NCBI GenBank assembly: GCA_012512265.1
Contig: JAAZEM010000024.1
Coordinates: 1-62,424 of the forward strand
Source of the DNA: Armatimonadota bacterium
Lineage (GTDB): Bacteria; Armatimonadota; JAAZEB01
Direction: 5' to 3'
Length of the DNA stretch: 62,424 nucleotides
Of the stretch, positions 33,508 to 43,826 are shown one piece after another (position 1 is the first letter of the stretch; each line of letters starts with the position of its first letter). The translations under genes were made by a program, and so were the position numbers. The notes under the pieces are model-generated. The model saw only the letters and a program-made list of their open reading frames with translations, was not told where the DNA came from and searched no databases.

Positions 33508-36033
33508 TCACCGCGCGCCGGCCAACGCCGGTGCGGGTTGCCCACGGCGTGCGGGAGTGACGGATTGCCCTGTGATAACGCGTACCTGAGCCGCCTCCTC
33601 CGGGCTCAGGCCGGCCACGCCGATCCGCCGCACCTCACCGGGGAAGAGGTCGAAGTAGTTGTCATCCGGACGGGCCTGGTCGGGAAGCCCCTCCAACGAA
33701 ATGGCTCGCGTGTAGGTATCGCCGGCGACCGCGATAATGAGGATGCCGTCCAGGTACTCCTGCTGCAGGTGGACCGCCGGCGCCGGGAAGCCTACCTGGC
33801 GCGGCAGGGAAAAGAAGTGGCTGGCCCGCCCCACCACCCGGCCCCCCACGTCGAGCATGCCGATGAGCCACTCCTCGGCCGGATCATCCGCCGCCGGGCC
33901 GGACCAGACGCGCTGGATGCTGTTGTCCGCCACCGTGACCGGAAGGCGCTCCATCGGGCCGGCAAGCACTCCGCCGGCCACCCGGCCCACCGAAAGCAGG
34001 CCCTGCACCGGCTCCAACCGGTCATTCACAATCCACGCCTCCGCCTCCCCGCCCTGGTGGTCGAAGGAGAGGAGGACAGGGGCACAGGCGCGCTTCACGT
34101 AGTAGTAGGCCGGCTTGGGCCGCAGGTAGTGGTCCACCACGCCGTAGCTGACGGCCGGCCACGCCTCGCCGAACATCCAGAAGAGGGCGCCGCCCATGGT
34201 GCCCTTGTGCCGGCGGTAGAACTCGATCTGCGAGGCCAGGAACTCCCCTTGGAGGATGCCCCCTAGCCGGGCGAACTCCTCGATGGTCTCCGGCTCGCCC
34301 ATGAACGCGCGTATGTTGCGCAGCAGCAGCTCACGGCTGGTATAGCCGGTACGCTCCTGGCGCTGCGCGTTGTTCTCGAGGTGCTCCTCCCAGGCCGCTC
34401 CGGACACGGGGAAGAGGCTGCCTGCCGGCATGAAGCGGCGAATGGACTCGACCTCGGGTGGGCCCTGGGTCGGGAACTCGCTCATGAACAGCCCACGGTC
34501 CTTCTCCAGGCACTCGCGCCAGTGGTCGGGCCCGAGCTTGGCGACGTGGAACCAGGGCTCGCCATGGTAATCGCCATGCTCAGACGAGTGGGCGATCTCT
34601 CCCCCGTAGGGGCTGGAGGGCCAGTAGACCCGTCCGGGGTCGAGCTGGCGGACGATGCGCGCGATCGTGTCATGGAAGAGGCGTTTCCCTCGCCACACGG
34701 CGTTCGCCTCCGTATCCATCTCGCACTCGTTGTTGCCGCACCAGAGCACCAGGCAGGGATGGTTGCGCAGCCGGCGCACCACCGCCGAGGCCTCCCGCGC
34801 CACCATCCCCGTGAACGCCTCCGTCTCCGGGTACTCGGCCAGGGAGAACATGAAGTCCTGCCAGACCATGATGCCGAGCTCGTCGCACAGGTCGTAGAAG
34901 TCGGGCTGTTCGTAGATGCCGCCGCCCCACACCCGCAGCATGTTCAGGTTCGCCTGGCACGCCATCTCCAGAAGGGCCTCGTAGCGGTCGGTGGTGACAC
35001 GCGAGGGGAAGCCGTCCGCCGGGATCCAGTTGGCGCCTCGGGCGAAGACGGGTTCTCCATTCACCACGAAGAGGAACGCGGGCTGCCCATCCTCACGCTG
35101 CTGGCGGAGCTCCACGGTGCGCAGGGCGAAGCGCAGCTCCCGCTCGTCCACGAGATCCGTATCCGCGCGCAGCTCGATGCGGGCCGCGTAGAGCGGCTGC
35201 TCCCCGAGGCCGTTGGGCCACCAGAGCTGGGGGCCGGCGAGGGGCACCTCAAGGCGTACCACCCCGCCCCCCGGGCCCACCAGAACGTGCTTCTCCGCCC
35301 TTCCTCCCGGGCGTTCGTCCGGAGCGATGACCCCCGCGGAGACGACGGCCGATACGGGGACGCTCAGGTGGTTATCCAGCTCGACCGCCAGGCAGACCGT
35401 CGCCGCCCCCTCGGTCACGTCGGACTGAACGTGGACGTCGCGGACCGAAAGGCGGTCGTAGCTGGTGAGGCGCACGGGCCGCCAGATGCCCGCCCCGATC
35501 AGCCGGGGCAGCCAGTCCCAGCCGAACTGAGCCTGCATCTTGCGCACGCCCACCCGGATCGGGTTGTAACGCACGTACAGATCCTTGGGGCTGGTGCGCT
35601 CGGCGATCTTCGCGGCCGGGGCAAAGCGCACCTCCAGGGTGTTTTCACCGTGCTCCTTCAACTTCCGCGTCACGTCGAAGCGGCAGGGTACGAACATGTT
35701 CGAGGCCTCGCCCACCACTTCACCGTTGAGAAGCACGGTGGCGAAGGTGTCCAGGCCGTCGAACTCGAGGAAGGATTGCGTACGTGTGAACCCGGCCGGC
35801 ACGCGAAAGCGCCGCCGGTACCACCACTCCCGCTCCTCGACCCAGCGGACTCGGCCGGCGTTCGTGCCGTACGACGGATCGGGGATGAGACCGGCTTCCT
35901 GAAGCGCCGGATGCACCTCGCCCGGCACCGGCGCCGCGATCGGGAAGTGATCCTCCGGCCAGGACCAGTCGCCCTGGCCCTCCAGGAAGCCGGCCAGTTC
36001 CCAGTTGCCATCGAGTGACATGCGACCCAGCAT
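33508..36033 (-). CDS. GH2 beta-mannosidase-like enzyme
   Basis: 841 residues, start ATG at 36031-36033 with SD AGGAGGGG. Domain order: jelly-roll (about 1-180, DGNWELAGFLEG), Ig-like (about 190-290), TIM barrel (about 295-610) and C-terminal Ig domains. The acid/base is Glu in VLWCGNNECEMD and the nucleophile is Glu in FMSEFPTQGPPEVES, both in the beta-mannosidase context; WGGGIYEQPDFYDLCDELG is also typical. No signal peptide, so cytoplasmic. It would release mannose from imported manno-oligosaccharides. Divergent from the six-hairpin enzyme gene. Confidence 0.92.
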   Translation of the reverse strand: MLGRMSLDGNWELAGFLEGQGDWSWPEDHFPIAAPVPGEVHPALQEAGLIPDPSYGTNAGRVRWVEEREWWYRRRFRVPAGFTRTQSFLEFDGLDTFATVLLNGEVVGEASNMFVPCRFDVTRKLKEHGENTLEVRFAPAAKIAERTSPKDLYVRYNPIRVGVRKMQAQFGWDWLPRLIGAGIWRPVRLTSYDRLSVRDVHVQSDVTEGAATVCLAVELDNHLSVPVSAVVSAGVIAPDERPGGRAEKHVLVGPGGGVVRLEVPLAGPQLWWPNGLGEQPLYAARIELRADTDLVDERELRFALRTVELRQQREDGQPAFLFVVNGEPVFARGANWIPADGFPSRVTTDRYEALLEMACQANLNMLRVWGGGIYEQPDFYDLCDELGIMVWQDFMFSLAEYPETEAFTGMVAREASAVVRRLRNHPCLVLWCGNNECEMDTEANAVWRGKRLFHDTIARIVRQLDPGRVYWPSSPYGGEIAHSSEHGDYHGEPWFHVAKLGPDHWRECLEKDRGLFMSEFPTQGPPEVESIRRFMPAGSLFPVSGAAWEEHLENNAQRQERTGYTSRELLLRNIRAFMGEPETIEEFARLGGILQGEFLASQIEFYRRHKGTMGGALFWMFGEAWPAVSYGVVDHYLRPKPAYYYVKRACAPVLLSFDHQGGEAEAWIVNDRLEPVQGLLSVGRVAGGVLAGPMERLPVTVADNSIQRVWSGPAADDPAEEWLIGMLDVGGRVVGRASHFFSLPRQVGFPAPAVHLQQEYLDGILIIAVAGDTYTRAISLEGLPDQARPDDNYFDLFPGEVRRIGVAGLSPEEAAQVRVITGQSVTPARRGQPAPALAGAR

Positions 36034-36250
36034 GCAGACCCCTCCTTGGATTGGTACGCTGAGTATACCCGGGAATCGGGCAATCGCTACCTCCGTGCGG
36101 CCGGCATCCTGCTCCCTGCGCTCGATGCCTGCCGCAGGGAGTGCGGGCGTCTCCAGGTCTGGGCCGGTATCCACCCGTGCGGAGCGGGAGGCGCCCGAGG
36201 GGTTTGCGCCTGGCTCCTGCGGGGAATGATCCTCGCCGAGGTGATGGCGA

Positions 36251-38503
36251 ATGGCCGATAACGCGAGGAACCGGGGCGACCATGCCCCTCGCATCGGGGG
36301 GAGTCCCTGGCTGTATGCGCTGCGTGACGAGTTCACGGATGGGCAGATGCGGGTGCTGCAGCGGGCGACTCTCGACGGCGTGGAAGTGAGTGTGCTGGAA
36401 GGGAGGGAGTCTCTCTGGCTCGTGGTGCGGTGGCTGCCCCAGAGCGGCGGGGTGGTGGTACGCACCGCCTATTGTCCGGGCGGCAGGCTGCGCCTGGGGG
36501 AGTGCCGGGAGAAGGACGGCCGCATGGAATGGGAGGCGGGCACGGTGCTGGGGCAGTTCCGGGTGCGCCTGGAGTTCCCCGAAACACCCCGAGCGCTGGT
36601 GCACTACACGGTCTCGCTGACGCCGGACCACGACCTGATCATCCCCTACTGGCCCGTGGACGTGGTCCCGGTGGACGCGCAGGGCGACCCGTTGGCGACG
36701 CGGGGGATCGTGCACGCCGGGCAGCGCGGCAGCGCGGCCGGCGTGATGTTCATGAGCCTGACCGAGCCTGAGTGCGGCAGCCTCCTCTACCTGCAGAACC
36801 TGACGGCGCTGAACGACTACTGCGAGATCCTGCACGTGGCCCCGGACGCGCGCGTCGGCGGAAGCTGGCCTGAGCTGGGGTGGACGCCCCCGGTGGTGCA
36901 GCGGGAGGCTCTGCCGGCCGGCAGGGAAGTGGTGATCTCCGACGCCCTCCTCCGCTTCACCGACCGCGTGCCGGAGAACCCCCAGGCCTCGGCACTGCTC
37001 TTTGCCGAGCTGCTGGCCGAAGTCTACCGGCACATTCCGCATCCGCCGACGCGCTACCGCGACTGGCCCGACGAGGCCGAGGCGGTCGTCGGGGCGCTAT
37101 CGAGCGCGCCGGCCTGCCGGACGGAGGTGGACGGGCATCACTTCCTCAACGGCTACGTGGGCACGGGCGACCGCCGGCCGGAGAGCATGGTGCAGCTCAC
37201 CGTTCTGGCGGCGCTGCACGAGTACCAGGAGTGGCGCCGCAAACCGATCCCGCTCATCGAGGAGCTGAAGGCCGGCCTACCGGGCTTCTACGACCCGGAT
37301 GTCGGCTGCGTGCTGCGCTACCTGAAGAGCCAGAGCGAGATCCAGCCGACCGACAGGGACGAGCGCACCGCCTGGGAGATCGACTCCTGGTACCTCTACC
37401 ATCCCCTGGCGAACCTCGCCCGCCTGGCGCTGCGCGGCGACGACGTGGCGAAGCGGCTCCTCCTCGACTCCGTGGACTACGCCGTGCGTACCGCCCAGCA
37501 CTTCGACTACCGCTGGCCCATCTTCTTCGACGCGAAGACGCTCGAGGTCACCCGCAGCGCACCCCTTGAGGGCGGGGAGACGGACGTGGGCGGCCTCTAC
37601 GCCTACCTGATGCTCCTGGTGCGCGACCTCACCGGCGACGCACGCTACCTGGAGGAGGCGAAGCGGGGCGCGCTGGCGATGCAAGACCTGCGCTTCAACA
37701 TGGGCTACCAGTTCAACAACACCGCGTGGGGTGCCAACGCCTGCCTGCGCCTCTGGCAGGAGACGGGCGACGAGGCATTTCTGGGCCTCAGCCACGTCTG
37801 CCTGGCGGGCATCCTGAACAACGCCGTCCTCTGGGAGTGCCGGTACGGTTTCGCGAAGCACTACACGACGTTCTTCGGCATCACCGCCATGTACAACGCG
37901 GCCTACCTCGCGGTCTACGAGGAGCATGAGATCCACGCGGCGTTCCACGAGTACCTCTCACGCATCGGCGAGGAGATCCCGCACTCCTTGCGGGGGCTGC
38001 TGGCGGAGTACTGCAAGTACGCTCTCGACCGCATCTGGTGCTACTACCCGGGCCGGCTGCCCCGCGAGGTGCTGGCAACGGAGATCCAGAACGGCGTCAT
38101 CGACCCCAGCCTGCCGATCCCGCTGGAGGACATCTACGAGGGGTGGAAGCAGGCCGGTGCGGTGGGCCAGGAGGTGTACGGCGCGGGGGCGCCGCTGGCG
38201 CTGGTCGCGCGTGCCTATCACCGCCTGGATGGGGCCCCCTTCATGGTCTACTCGGCCTATCCCCTGCGGGATCTGCGCGTCGATGCCGAAGGGCGGAGCG
38301 TCTCCTTCCTGGCGCGTGATGGCACCGATGTGGGCGGCGAGACGCGCCTCCTCCCATCGCGCGGCCGTGCGCTGCCGCAGGTGAAGGTGCGCATCGGGCA
38401 CGCCGGCCAGTACCGTGATCTGCCAGGGGAGTGCACACCCGAGGGGCACCTCACCTTCGACCTCCCCGGCGAGAGCACGGTAGAGATCGAGTGGCAGGAC
38501 TGA
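36251..38503 (+). CDS. Putative glycoside hydrolase, six-hairpin fold, unassigned family
   Basis: 750 residues. The first 280 or so are beta-rich. From about 290 to 640 there are repeated helical hairpins of an (alpha/alpha)6 barrel (LARLALRGDDVAKRLLLDSV; GGLYAYLMLLVRDLTGDARY; NNTAWGANACLRLWQETGD), and a small beta domain closes the protein. Acidic residues lie at barrel-loop positions (for example EGGETDVGG), but the catalytic pair cannot be named. No signal peptide. It is flanked by GH2 and dehydrogenase genes, so it probably acts in the same sugar pathway. Confidence 0.65.
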   Translation: MADNARNRGDHAPRIGGSPWLYALRDEFTDGQMRVLQRATLDGVEVSVLEGRESLWLVVRWLPQSGGVVVRTAYCPGGRLRLGECREKDGRMEWEAGTVLGQFRVRLEFPETPRALVHYTVSLTPDHDLIIPYWPVDVVPVDAQGDPLATRGIVHAGQRGSAAGVMFMSLTEPECGSLLYLQNLTALNDYCEILHVAPDARVGGSWPELGWTPPVVQREALPAGREVVISDALLRFTDRVPENPQASALLFAELLAEVYRHIPHPPTRYRDWPDEAEAVVGALSSAPACRTEVDGHHFLNGYVGTGDRRPESMVQLTVLAALHEYQEWRRKPIPLIEELKAGLPGFYDPDVGCVLRYLKSQSEIQPTDRDERTAWEIDSWYLYHPLANLARLALRGDDVAKRLLLDSVDYAVRTAQHFDYRWPIFFDAKTLEVTRSAPLEGGETDVGGLYAYLMLLVRDLTGDARYLEEAKRGALAMQDLRFNMGYQFNNTAWGANACLRLWQETGDEAFLGLSHVCLAGILNNAVLWECRYGFAKHYTTFFGITAMYNAAYLAVYEEHEIHAAFHEYLSRIGEEIPHSLRGLLAEYCKYALDRIWCYYPGRLPREVLATEIQNGVIDPSLPIPLEDIYEGWKQAGAVGQEVYGAGAPLALVARAYHRLDGAPFMVYSAYPLRDLRVDAEGRSVSFLARDGTDVGGETRLLPSRGRALPQVKVRIGHAGQYRDLPGECTPEGHLTFDLPGESTVEIEWQD

Positions 38504-38518
38504 TCACGGAGGAACCAC

Positions 38519-39295
38519 ATGCCAGTAGCAGAAGCTGAGAAGAGGACCTTCGAGCCCGAGGTGGCACACCTCGACGGCAAGGTAGCGATCATCACCGGCG
38601 GCACCACCGGCATCGGCCGCGCCACCGCGCTCCTGCTCTCGCGCAGGGGGGTCCGTGTGGTCGTCTATGGGCGCCACCAGCAGGAATTGGACGATACGCT
38701 CCACGACCTGGGAGAGGCCGGCGGCCAGTTCCACGGGCTGATCGCCGACAACGCCTACGAGGACCAGATCCTCAACGTGTTCGCCGAGACGCGGCGTGTC
38801 TTCGGCGACCCGGGGATCCTGATCAACAACGCGGCTCTCCCGGCCCAGAGCGTGCTGGACACGCCGTATGATGACATCCTCTACATCCTGCGCGTGAACG
38901 TGCTCGGCTACCTCACCTGCATGCGCGAGGCCATCCGCATCATGCGCAGCAACGGGGGCGGGCACATCGTCAACGTCGGTTCGATGTCCGCCAAGGTGCG
39001 CGAGACGGGCAGTGACGTCTACGTGGCAACGAAGGCCGCCATCGAGGGAATGAGCGAGAGCCTGCGCAAGGACCTGGGCCAGGAGGGCATCCGCATCAGC
39101 CTCGTGGAGCCAGGCATGGTCGGTACCAACCTGCACGGCGAGCCGCCCGATGTGGAGGGGCAACGGCGGATGGAGGCCGAGGGGCAGATGCTGGAGGCCG
39201 AGGACCTGGCCCAGGCGATCTACTGCATCCTCACGCAGCCGCCGCGCAGCAACGTCTATGAGATGCGCATCGGCCCGGTGAAGCAGGCCATCTGA
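38519..39295 (+). CDS. Short-chain dehydrogenase/reductase
   Basis: 258 residues with a classical SDR core: cofactor motif TGGTTGIGRATA near 25, LINNAALP (NNA), NVGSMSA (catalytic Ser), and YVATKAAIEGM (Tyr-x-x-x-Lys). The Arg in VYGRH after strand 2 suggests NADP(H). It starts 16 bases after the glycosidase stop, so the two are co-transcribed. Likely oxidises or reduces a sugar-derived alcohol; substrate unknown. Confidence 0.92.
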   Translation: MPVAEAEKRTFEPEVAHLDGKVAIITGGTTGIGRATALLLSRRGVRVVVYGRHQQELDDTLHDLGEAGGQFHGLIADNAYEDQILNVFAETRRVFGDPGILINNAALPAQSVLDTPYDDILYILRVNVLGYLTCMREAIRIMRSNGGGHIVNVGSMSAKVRETGSDVYVATKAAIEGMSESLRKDLGQEGIRISLVEPGMVGTNLHGEPPDVEGQRRMEAEGQMLEAEDLAQAIYCILTQPPRSNVYEMRIGPVKQAI

Positions 39296-39330
39296 GTGGC
39301 CCACTCGCCTCATCAGAGCTCATGGGGCAT

Positions 39331-39363
39331 GACGCCTGCCGCCATCGGCAGGGGGCAGGCGTC
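39331..39363. terminator. 10-bp hairpin between converging genes
   Basis: GACGCCTGCC/GGCAGGCGTC with a 13-base loop, 36 bases after the SDR stop and before the end of the converging dehydrogenase gene. Confidence 0.55.
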
Positions 39364-39556
39364 ACCCTGGCGGTCTCTTACCGCCCGGAAGAGCGCCCGC
39401 CAGGGGATCTCATCCATCAGCGCGAAGGCGCCCTCGATGTTCGCCTCGGCGCCGGAGTGCGGGTTCCGCTCCCCCGCAACGAGCCCGCAACCGCCCGTCA
39501 TGACCGCCGCCGGCGCACCACCGCGCCCTCCCACACGCTTTCGCCACCCCCCGGTC

Positions 39557-40609
39557 CTACATCGTAACAGCCACGAAGATGGAGTTGTTCCTCTCCTTAT
39601 CTTCGGCGGTCTCGAACGCCTCGTTGATCTGGTCAAGCGGGAATCGATGCGTAACCAGGCTCTTGGCATCCAGCTTCCCGAATGCCAGCAAGTCAAGGCA
39701 CATCACCATCTCGGGGTAGATCCCCCAGAGTGCGTAGCTTGCGCTTGGGATGATCTGGATCTCGCCTTTCTGGATGCGCTGCCATTCCAGGGTGAAGGTG
39801 GAGGGCCCGTCGTCGAAGCCCCCAACCAGCGCCACCTTGCCACCAATCCTGGCAAACGAGGTAGCTTGCGCCAGGGTGGTCGGCAGGGCATCGCCGCCGG
39901 CGCACTCGAAGGCGATGTCGACGCCCCGGCCACCGGTGAACTCCATTACGCTCTTGTAAGCGTCCCCGGTCTTCGTGTTGACCGTCACGTCCGCGCCCAG
40001 CTTCTCTGCTACTTGCAGGGGGAAATCCAGCACATCGGTAATGAGTGCTTTCGCTCCGGCAGCCTTGGCCAACTGCAACTGCCCCAGCCCGATGGGCCCG
40101 GCGCCCAGGATCGCCACCCTGTCGTTCAGACTCAGGTTGGTGACGTGCATGGCGTGGAGACCGACCGTGAAGGTATCCAGGAGAGCCGCCTCCTCGAAGC
40201 TCACGTGGTCGGGCAGCTTGTAGAACTTCTTCGCCGGGCCGATTACGTACTCCGCGAAGGCCCGTGAGACGCTCTTCTCCCTCACCTCGTAGAGGTGGGG
40301 GCAGAGGTTGTACTGCTGAGCCCTGCACCACTCGCAGGTGTCGTCCCCCAGAACCGTCTCGACGACGACCCGGTCGCCCTTCTTGAGGTCCGTGACTTCA
40401 TCACCGACCTCAACGATCTCGCCGGCAAGCTCGTGCCCGACGATCTTGCCCTCCAGGTGCGGGTCCTCGACCTTCCAGTGGCGCAAGTCCGTTCCGCAGA
40501 TGCCCGCGACCCTGACCCTGGCCCGCACCCAGTCCGGGTGCGGTATCGTGGGCGTCTCTACTTCCTTGACCTCGAAGTCGCCCTTGGCAGTCTTCACCGC
40601 AGCCTTCAT
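39557..40609 (-). CDS. Zinc-dependent medium-chain dehydrogenase (threonine/sorbitol dehydrogenase type)
   Basis: 350 residues from the ATG at 40607-40609. Catalytic zinc ligands appear as AGICGTDLRHW and GHELAGEI. The structural-zinc lobe DDTCEWCRAQQYNLCPHLYEV has three Cys in its usual spacing. The Rossmann site is ILGAGPIGLGQLQ, followed by ITDVLDFPL (Asp, so NAD+). Fits polyol or sugar-alcohol dehydrogenases. Upstream frame extension lacks an SD. Between two GH2-linked operons, it probably feeds the released sugar into metabolism. Confidence 0.9.
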   Translation of the reverse strand: MKAAVKTAKGDFEVKEVETPTIPHPDWVRARVRVAGICGTDLRHWKVEDPHLEGKIVGHELAGEIVEVGDEVTDLKKGDRVVVETVLGDDTCEWCRAQQYNLCPHLYEVREKSVSRAFAEYVIGPAKKFYKLPDHVSFEEAALLDTFTVGLHAMHVTNLSLNDRVAILGAGPIGLGQLQLAKAAGAKALITDVLDFPLQVAEKLGADVTVNTKTGDAYKSVMEFTGGRGVDIAFECAGGDALPTTLAQATSFARIGGKVALVGGFDDGPSTFTLEWQRIQKGEIQIIPSASYALWGIYPEMVMCLDLLAFGKLDAKSLVTHRFPLDQINEAFETAEDKERNNSIFVAVTM

Positions 40610-40762
40610 TGTTCGAGAGCCCTCCTCTGCCTTCAGGAACATGATCCTGATGTTGTCCTGGGTGCGGCCCTTTCGGGGCTGCACCCCCTCAAGCCCCTCT
40701 TTCCGCCGCCTGAAGCCCCGGGAAACGTGGGCGCCGGCCGACGGCCGCTCCCGGCCCCGACT

Positions 40763-43237
40763 TTACCCTGACGCGAGCGGCCACGTCTTCACGCGTACGC
40801 CGGCCGCCCCCTCCGCGCTCAGGCCGCGCACGGTGATGCGCCGCGTCTCGCCCGGCAGCAGGTCGAGGTAGTGATCATCGGGCCGAGCCCCATCGGGCAG
40901 GCCCTCCAGCGCGACCGCGAAGGCATAGACGTCCGACCGGAGGTCCAGCTCCAGGGTGCCATCCGTGAAGGAGCGGGCCACGGCGACGGACGCCGGTGGG
41001 AAGTGGATCTCCCGGAACAGGGCCAGGAAGTAGCTACTCCGCGCCACGGTTCGCCCATCGCGCTCCAGCGTGCCCGCCAGCCACTCGCGCGCTGGGTCTT
41101 TGGGAGGCGGTCCGGTCCAGATGCGCTGCGCGACGTTCGCCGGCACGCGGAAGGCGACCCGCTCCGGGCCGGCATCGGCTCGGCCCTCCTGGATGCGGAG
41201 GAGGGAGGTGACCCCCTCGACCGGCTCTCGCAGGTCGTTGACCACCCAGGCCGCCATCTCGTCGCCCTCGCGGTCGAAGACGAGGAGGAGCGGGGCGAAG
41301 GCACGCCGGGCGTAGTAGTAGGCGGGCTTGGGCCGGCCGTAGTAGTCGACGATGCCGTAGCTCACGGAAGGAAACGCCTCATCGTGCATCCAGAGGAGGG
41401 CGCCGCCGACGCCGAACTTGCGCCGGCGGTAGTGCTCGATCTGCGCGCGCAGGAACTCGCCGTGCGCCACGCCACCCAGGTAGCAGAACTCCTCGATGCT
41501 GCGCGGCTCTCCGGCCATCTCCCGGATGTTCTTCAGCAGCGACTCGCGGCTGGTCATCCCCTCCTTCTGCTTGCGGTGGTCATCGGTGATGATGTGCGGT
41601 TCCCACAGCTTCCCCTCCACGGGAAAAAGCTTCTCCTCCGGGATGAACCGGCGCAGTGTCTCCACCTCCGGCGGGCCGTGCAGGGGGAACTCGCTCATGA
41701 AGAGGCCCTTGTCCTTGTCGATCCAGTCGCGCCAGGTCTCCAGGCCGCTCTTCGAGGCGTGGAACCAGGGCTCCCCGTGGTAGTCACCGTACTCGCAGGA
41801 GGCCGCCACGGGCCCGGAGTAGGGGCTGGACGGCCAGTAGGGGCGCTCGGGGTCCAGTTCACGGACCGCCTGGGGGATGACCTCGTAGAAGAGTCGCTTG
41901 CCGTGCCACTGCTGCTCCGGCGGCGTGTCCAGCTCGCACTCGTTGTTGCCGCACCAGAGCGCCAGGCAGGGGTGGTTGCGCAGGCGGGCCACCACGGCAT
42001 GCGCCTCGCGGCCGACGGCGGCGGCGAACTCCTCGGTATCCGGGTGCTCCGCGAAGGAGAACATGAAGTCCTGCCAGACCAGGATGCCGAACTCGTCGCA
42101 GAAGTCATAGAATTCGGGCGCCTCGTAGATGCCGCCGCCCCAGACGCGCAGCATGTTCACGTTGCCGTCGCGCGCCAGGTCGAGGTTGCCCCGGTAGAGG
42201 TCATAGTAGCCGCTGGGGATAGAGCTGCTCACCGGGATCCAGTTGTAGCCCCGGATGAAGATCTCCCGACCATTCACGCGGAACACAAAGCGTTTCCCCT
42301 GCAGGTCCGTCCGGTGATCGCGGACGACCTCCACCGTGCGAAAGCCGATCCGGTGCCGCCGGGCGTCGAGTACGCCTCCGTCTTCAAGAGCGATCTCCAT
42401 GCCATACAGGAAGGGCTCGCCCTCGCCGTTGGGGTACCAGAGGTCTGCCGAGGCGAGGTGGAAGGGGATCGTCGCAGTGTCGCCGGCCACGGTGGCTGTG
42501 TACTCGTTGCCTGCCAGGCGGAGGGTGGCACGGGTGCCGTCGGCGCCGGAAGCCTCGACGCGCACGCTCCCGGAGACGTCGCGGCCGTCCACCTCGTAGC
42601 GGATGTGGAAGTCGGTGATCTCGGCGCGGTCGAACGCCTTCAGAACGACCGGACGGTAGATGCCGCTGACCGGCATTTCCGGACCCCAATCCCAGTAGAA
42701 GGAGTACGCCGGCTTGCGAATGTACATGAAGTCATGACCGAAGATCGCGGGGAACTTGAGGTCGAGGAGCGCCTGGCGGGTCGCGCTGCCCAGGATGGGC
42801 GAGCGGAACAGGAGCACCAGGGAATTCGCATCCGGGCGGAGCTTCCCCGTGACGTCGAATGTGCGGGGGAGGTAGGCGTTCTCGGCGCTGCCGATCTCCT
42901 CGCCGTTCAGGAAGACGTGGCAGATGGTGTCCAGACCCTCGAATACCAGGAAGACGTGCTTGCGGCCGGCTTCCTCTCCCCCCACGAACCGGGTGCGATA
43001 GACGAAGTCCGTGTACTTGTAGAGGGCGAAGGAGTCCTCGTACGTGGCAGACGTGTCCGGCTCGACCAGGCCGGCTGCCTGGAGGTCGGTCAGGTTGGTG
43101 CCCGGAACCGTCGCGGGCCGAAACTCCAGCCCCTCAGCATCCTCCGGGCGGTTCACCTCGCCGTAATCAGCGAAGGCGAACTCCCAGCCAGAGTGCAGCA
43201 CACGCCTCGTCACGTCCATCGACACCGTCACGTCCAT
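40763..43237 (-). CDS. GH2 beta-mannosidase-like enzyme, second copy
   Basis: 824 residues, start taken at the ATG at 43235-43237. The architecture matches the other GH2 enzyme: jelly-roll (FEGLDTICHVFLNGEEIGSA), Ig domain, and TIM barrel with acid/base Glu in LALWCGNNECELD and nucleophile Glu in LFMSEFPLHGPPEVE, then C-terminal beta domains. The two are clearly homologous but far from identical, so this is an old duplication or paired acquisition. No signal peptide. Confidence 0.92.
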   Translation of the reverse strand: MDVTVSMDVTRRVLHSGWEFAFADYGEVNRPEDAEGLEFRPATVPGTNLTDLQAAGLVEPDTSATYEDSFALYKYTDFVYRTRFVGGEEAGRKHVFLVFEGLDTICHVFLNGEEIGSAENAYLPRTFDVTGKLRPDANSLVLLFRSPILGSATRQALLDLKFPAIFGHDFMYIRKPAYSFYWDWGPEMPVSGIYRPVVLKAFDRAEITDFHIRYEVDGRDVSGSVRVEASGADGTRATLRLAGNEYTATVAGDTATIPFHLASADLWYPNGEGEPFLYGMEIALEDGGVLDARRHRIGFRTVEVVRDHRTDLQGKRFVFRVNGREIFIRGYNWIPVSSSIPSGYYDLYRGNLDLARDGNVNMLRVWGGGIYEAPEFYDFCDEFGILVWQDFMFSFAEHPDTEEFAAAVGREAHAVVARLRNHPCLALWCGNNECELDTPPEQQWHGKRLFYEVIPQAVRELDPERPYWPSSPYSGPVAASCEYGDYHGEPWFHASKSGLETWRDWIDKDKGLFMSEFPLHGPPEVETLRRFIPEEKLFPVEGKLWEPHIITDDHRKQKEGMTSRESLLKNIREMAGEPRSIEEFCYLGGVAHGEFLRAQIEHYRRRKFGVGGALLWMHDEAFPSVSYGIVDYYGRPKPAYYYARRAFAPLLLVFDREGDEMAAWVVNDLREPVEGVTSLLRIQEGRADAGPERVAFRVPANVAQRIWTGPPPKDPAREWLAGTLERDGRTVARSSYFLALFREIHFPPASVAVARSFTDGTLELDLRSDVYAFAVALEGLPDGARPDDHYLDLLPGETRRITVRGLSAEGAAGVRVKTWPLASG

Positions 43238-43463
43238 GACCCCCCAGCTCTGCGTGTCCACCTCGCGCCTTCTCCCCACTGCCGGCAGCCATGCCATCGG
43301 TCTTCCCCAGGGCTGCCGCCGGGGAACTCCAGGCGACCCACGCTTTCGGGTGGATCTTCCCACTCAGCCCACTCCTGAAGCACCCCGGTCGCTTCTCCCC
43401 TGGCGTGTGCCGCCCCCGATGGCATAGCGCCGCTGCCAGGGAGGGATGGGAAGCCGGCGGGTA

Positions 43464-43826
43464 TCAACGGAGGCGGAGCATCCACGCCAGCGCCCAGGCG
43501 GCAACGAAGAGGGCCTCCGGCAGAGCGTCCAGCAGGTAGACGGGCCGAATGACACGCTTGGCTACGTAGACGATATCGACGGCCAGCAGCACCGCCGCGC
43601 TGCCCGCCGCAAGCAAGGCGACCTCCGGCACGATACGGTTCTGCCAGGCCTCCCAGAGCAGCACCACGGCGATGACCGTGACGAGCAGCCCCACCGTTTT
43701 CACCAGCCAATCGTCGGTCTTTGGCCCGGTGATCGCCTCAAACGTGCGCATGCTCACCAGCGGCCACACCCCGGTCACCAGGAAGTACAGTCCCTGGATG
43801 AGCAACAGCCAACGGATCTGTTCCAT
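43464..43826 (-). CDS. Four-helix membrane protein
   Basis: About 120 residues from the ATG at 43824-43826 (MEQIRWLLLIQGLYFLVTGV). Four hydrophobic helices lie at about 5-23, 45-62, 70-88 and 98-116, with short polar loops. The topology resembles small DUF-type bacterial inner-membrane proteins. No function assigned; it belongs to the non-phage cargo. Confidence 0.6.
   Translation of the reverse strand: MEQIRWLLLIQGLYFLVTGVWPLVSMRTFEAITGPKTDDWLVKTVGLLVTVIAVVLLWEAWQNRIVPEVALLAAGSAAVLLAVDIVYVAKRVIRPVYLLDALPEALFVAAWALAWMLRLR

Noticed and set aside
40871..43378. 835-codon plus-strand frame opposite the second GH2 gene
   Set aside because: Antisense shadow; the GH2 active-site motifs on the minus strand are unambiguous.
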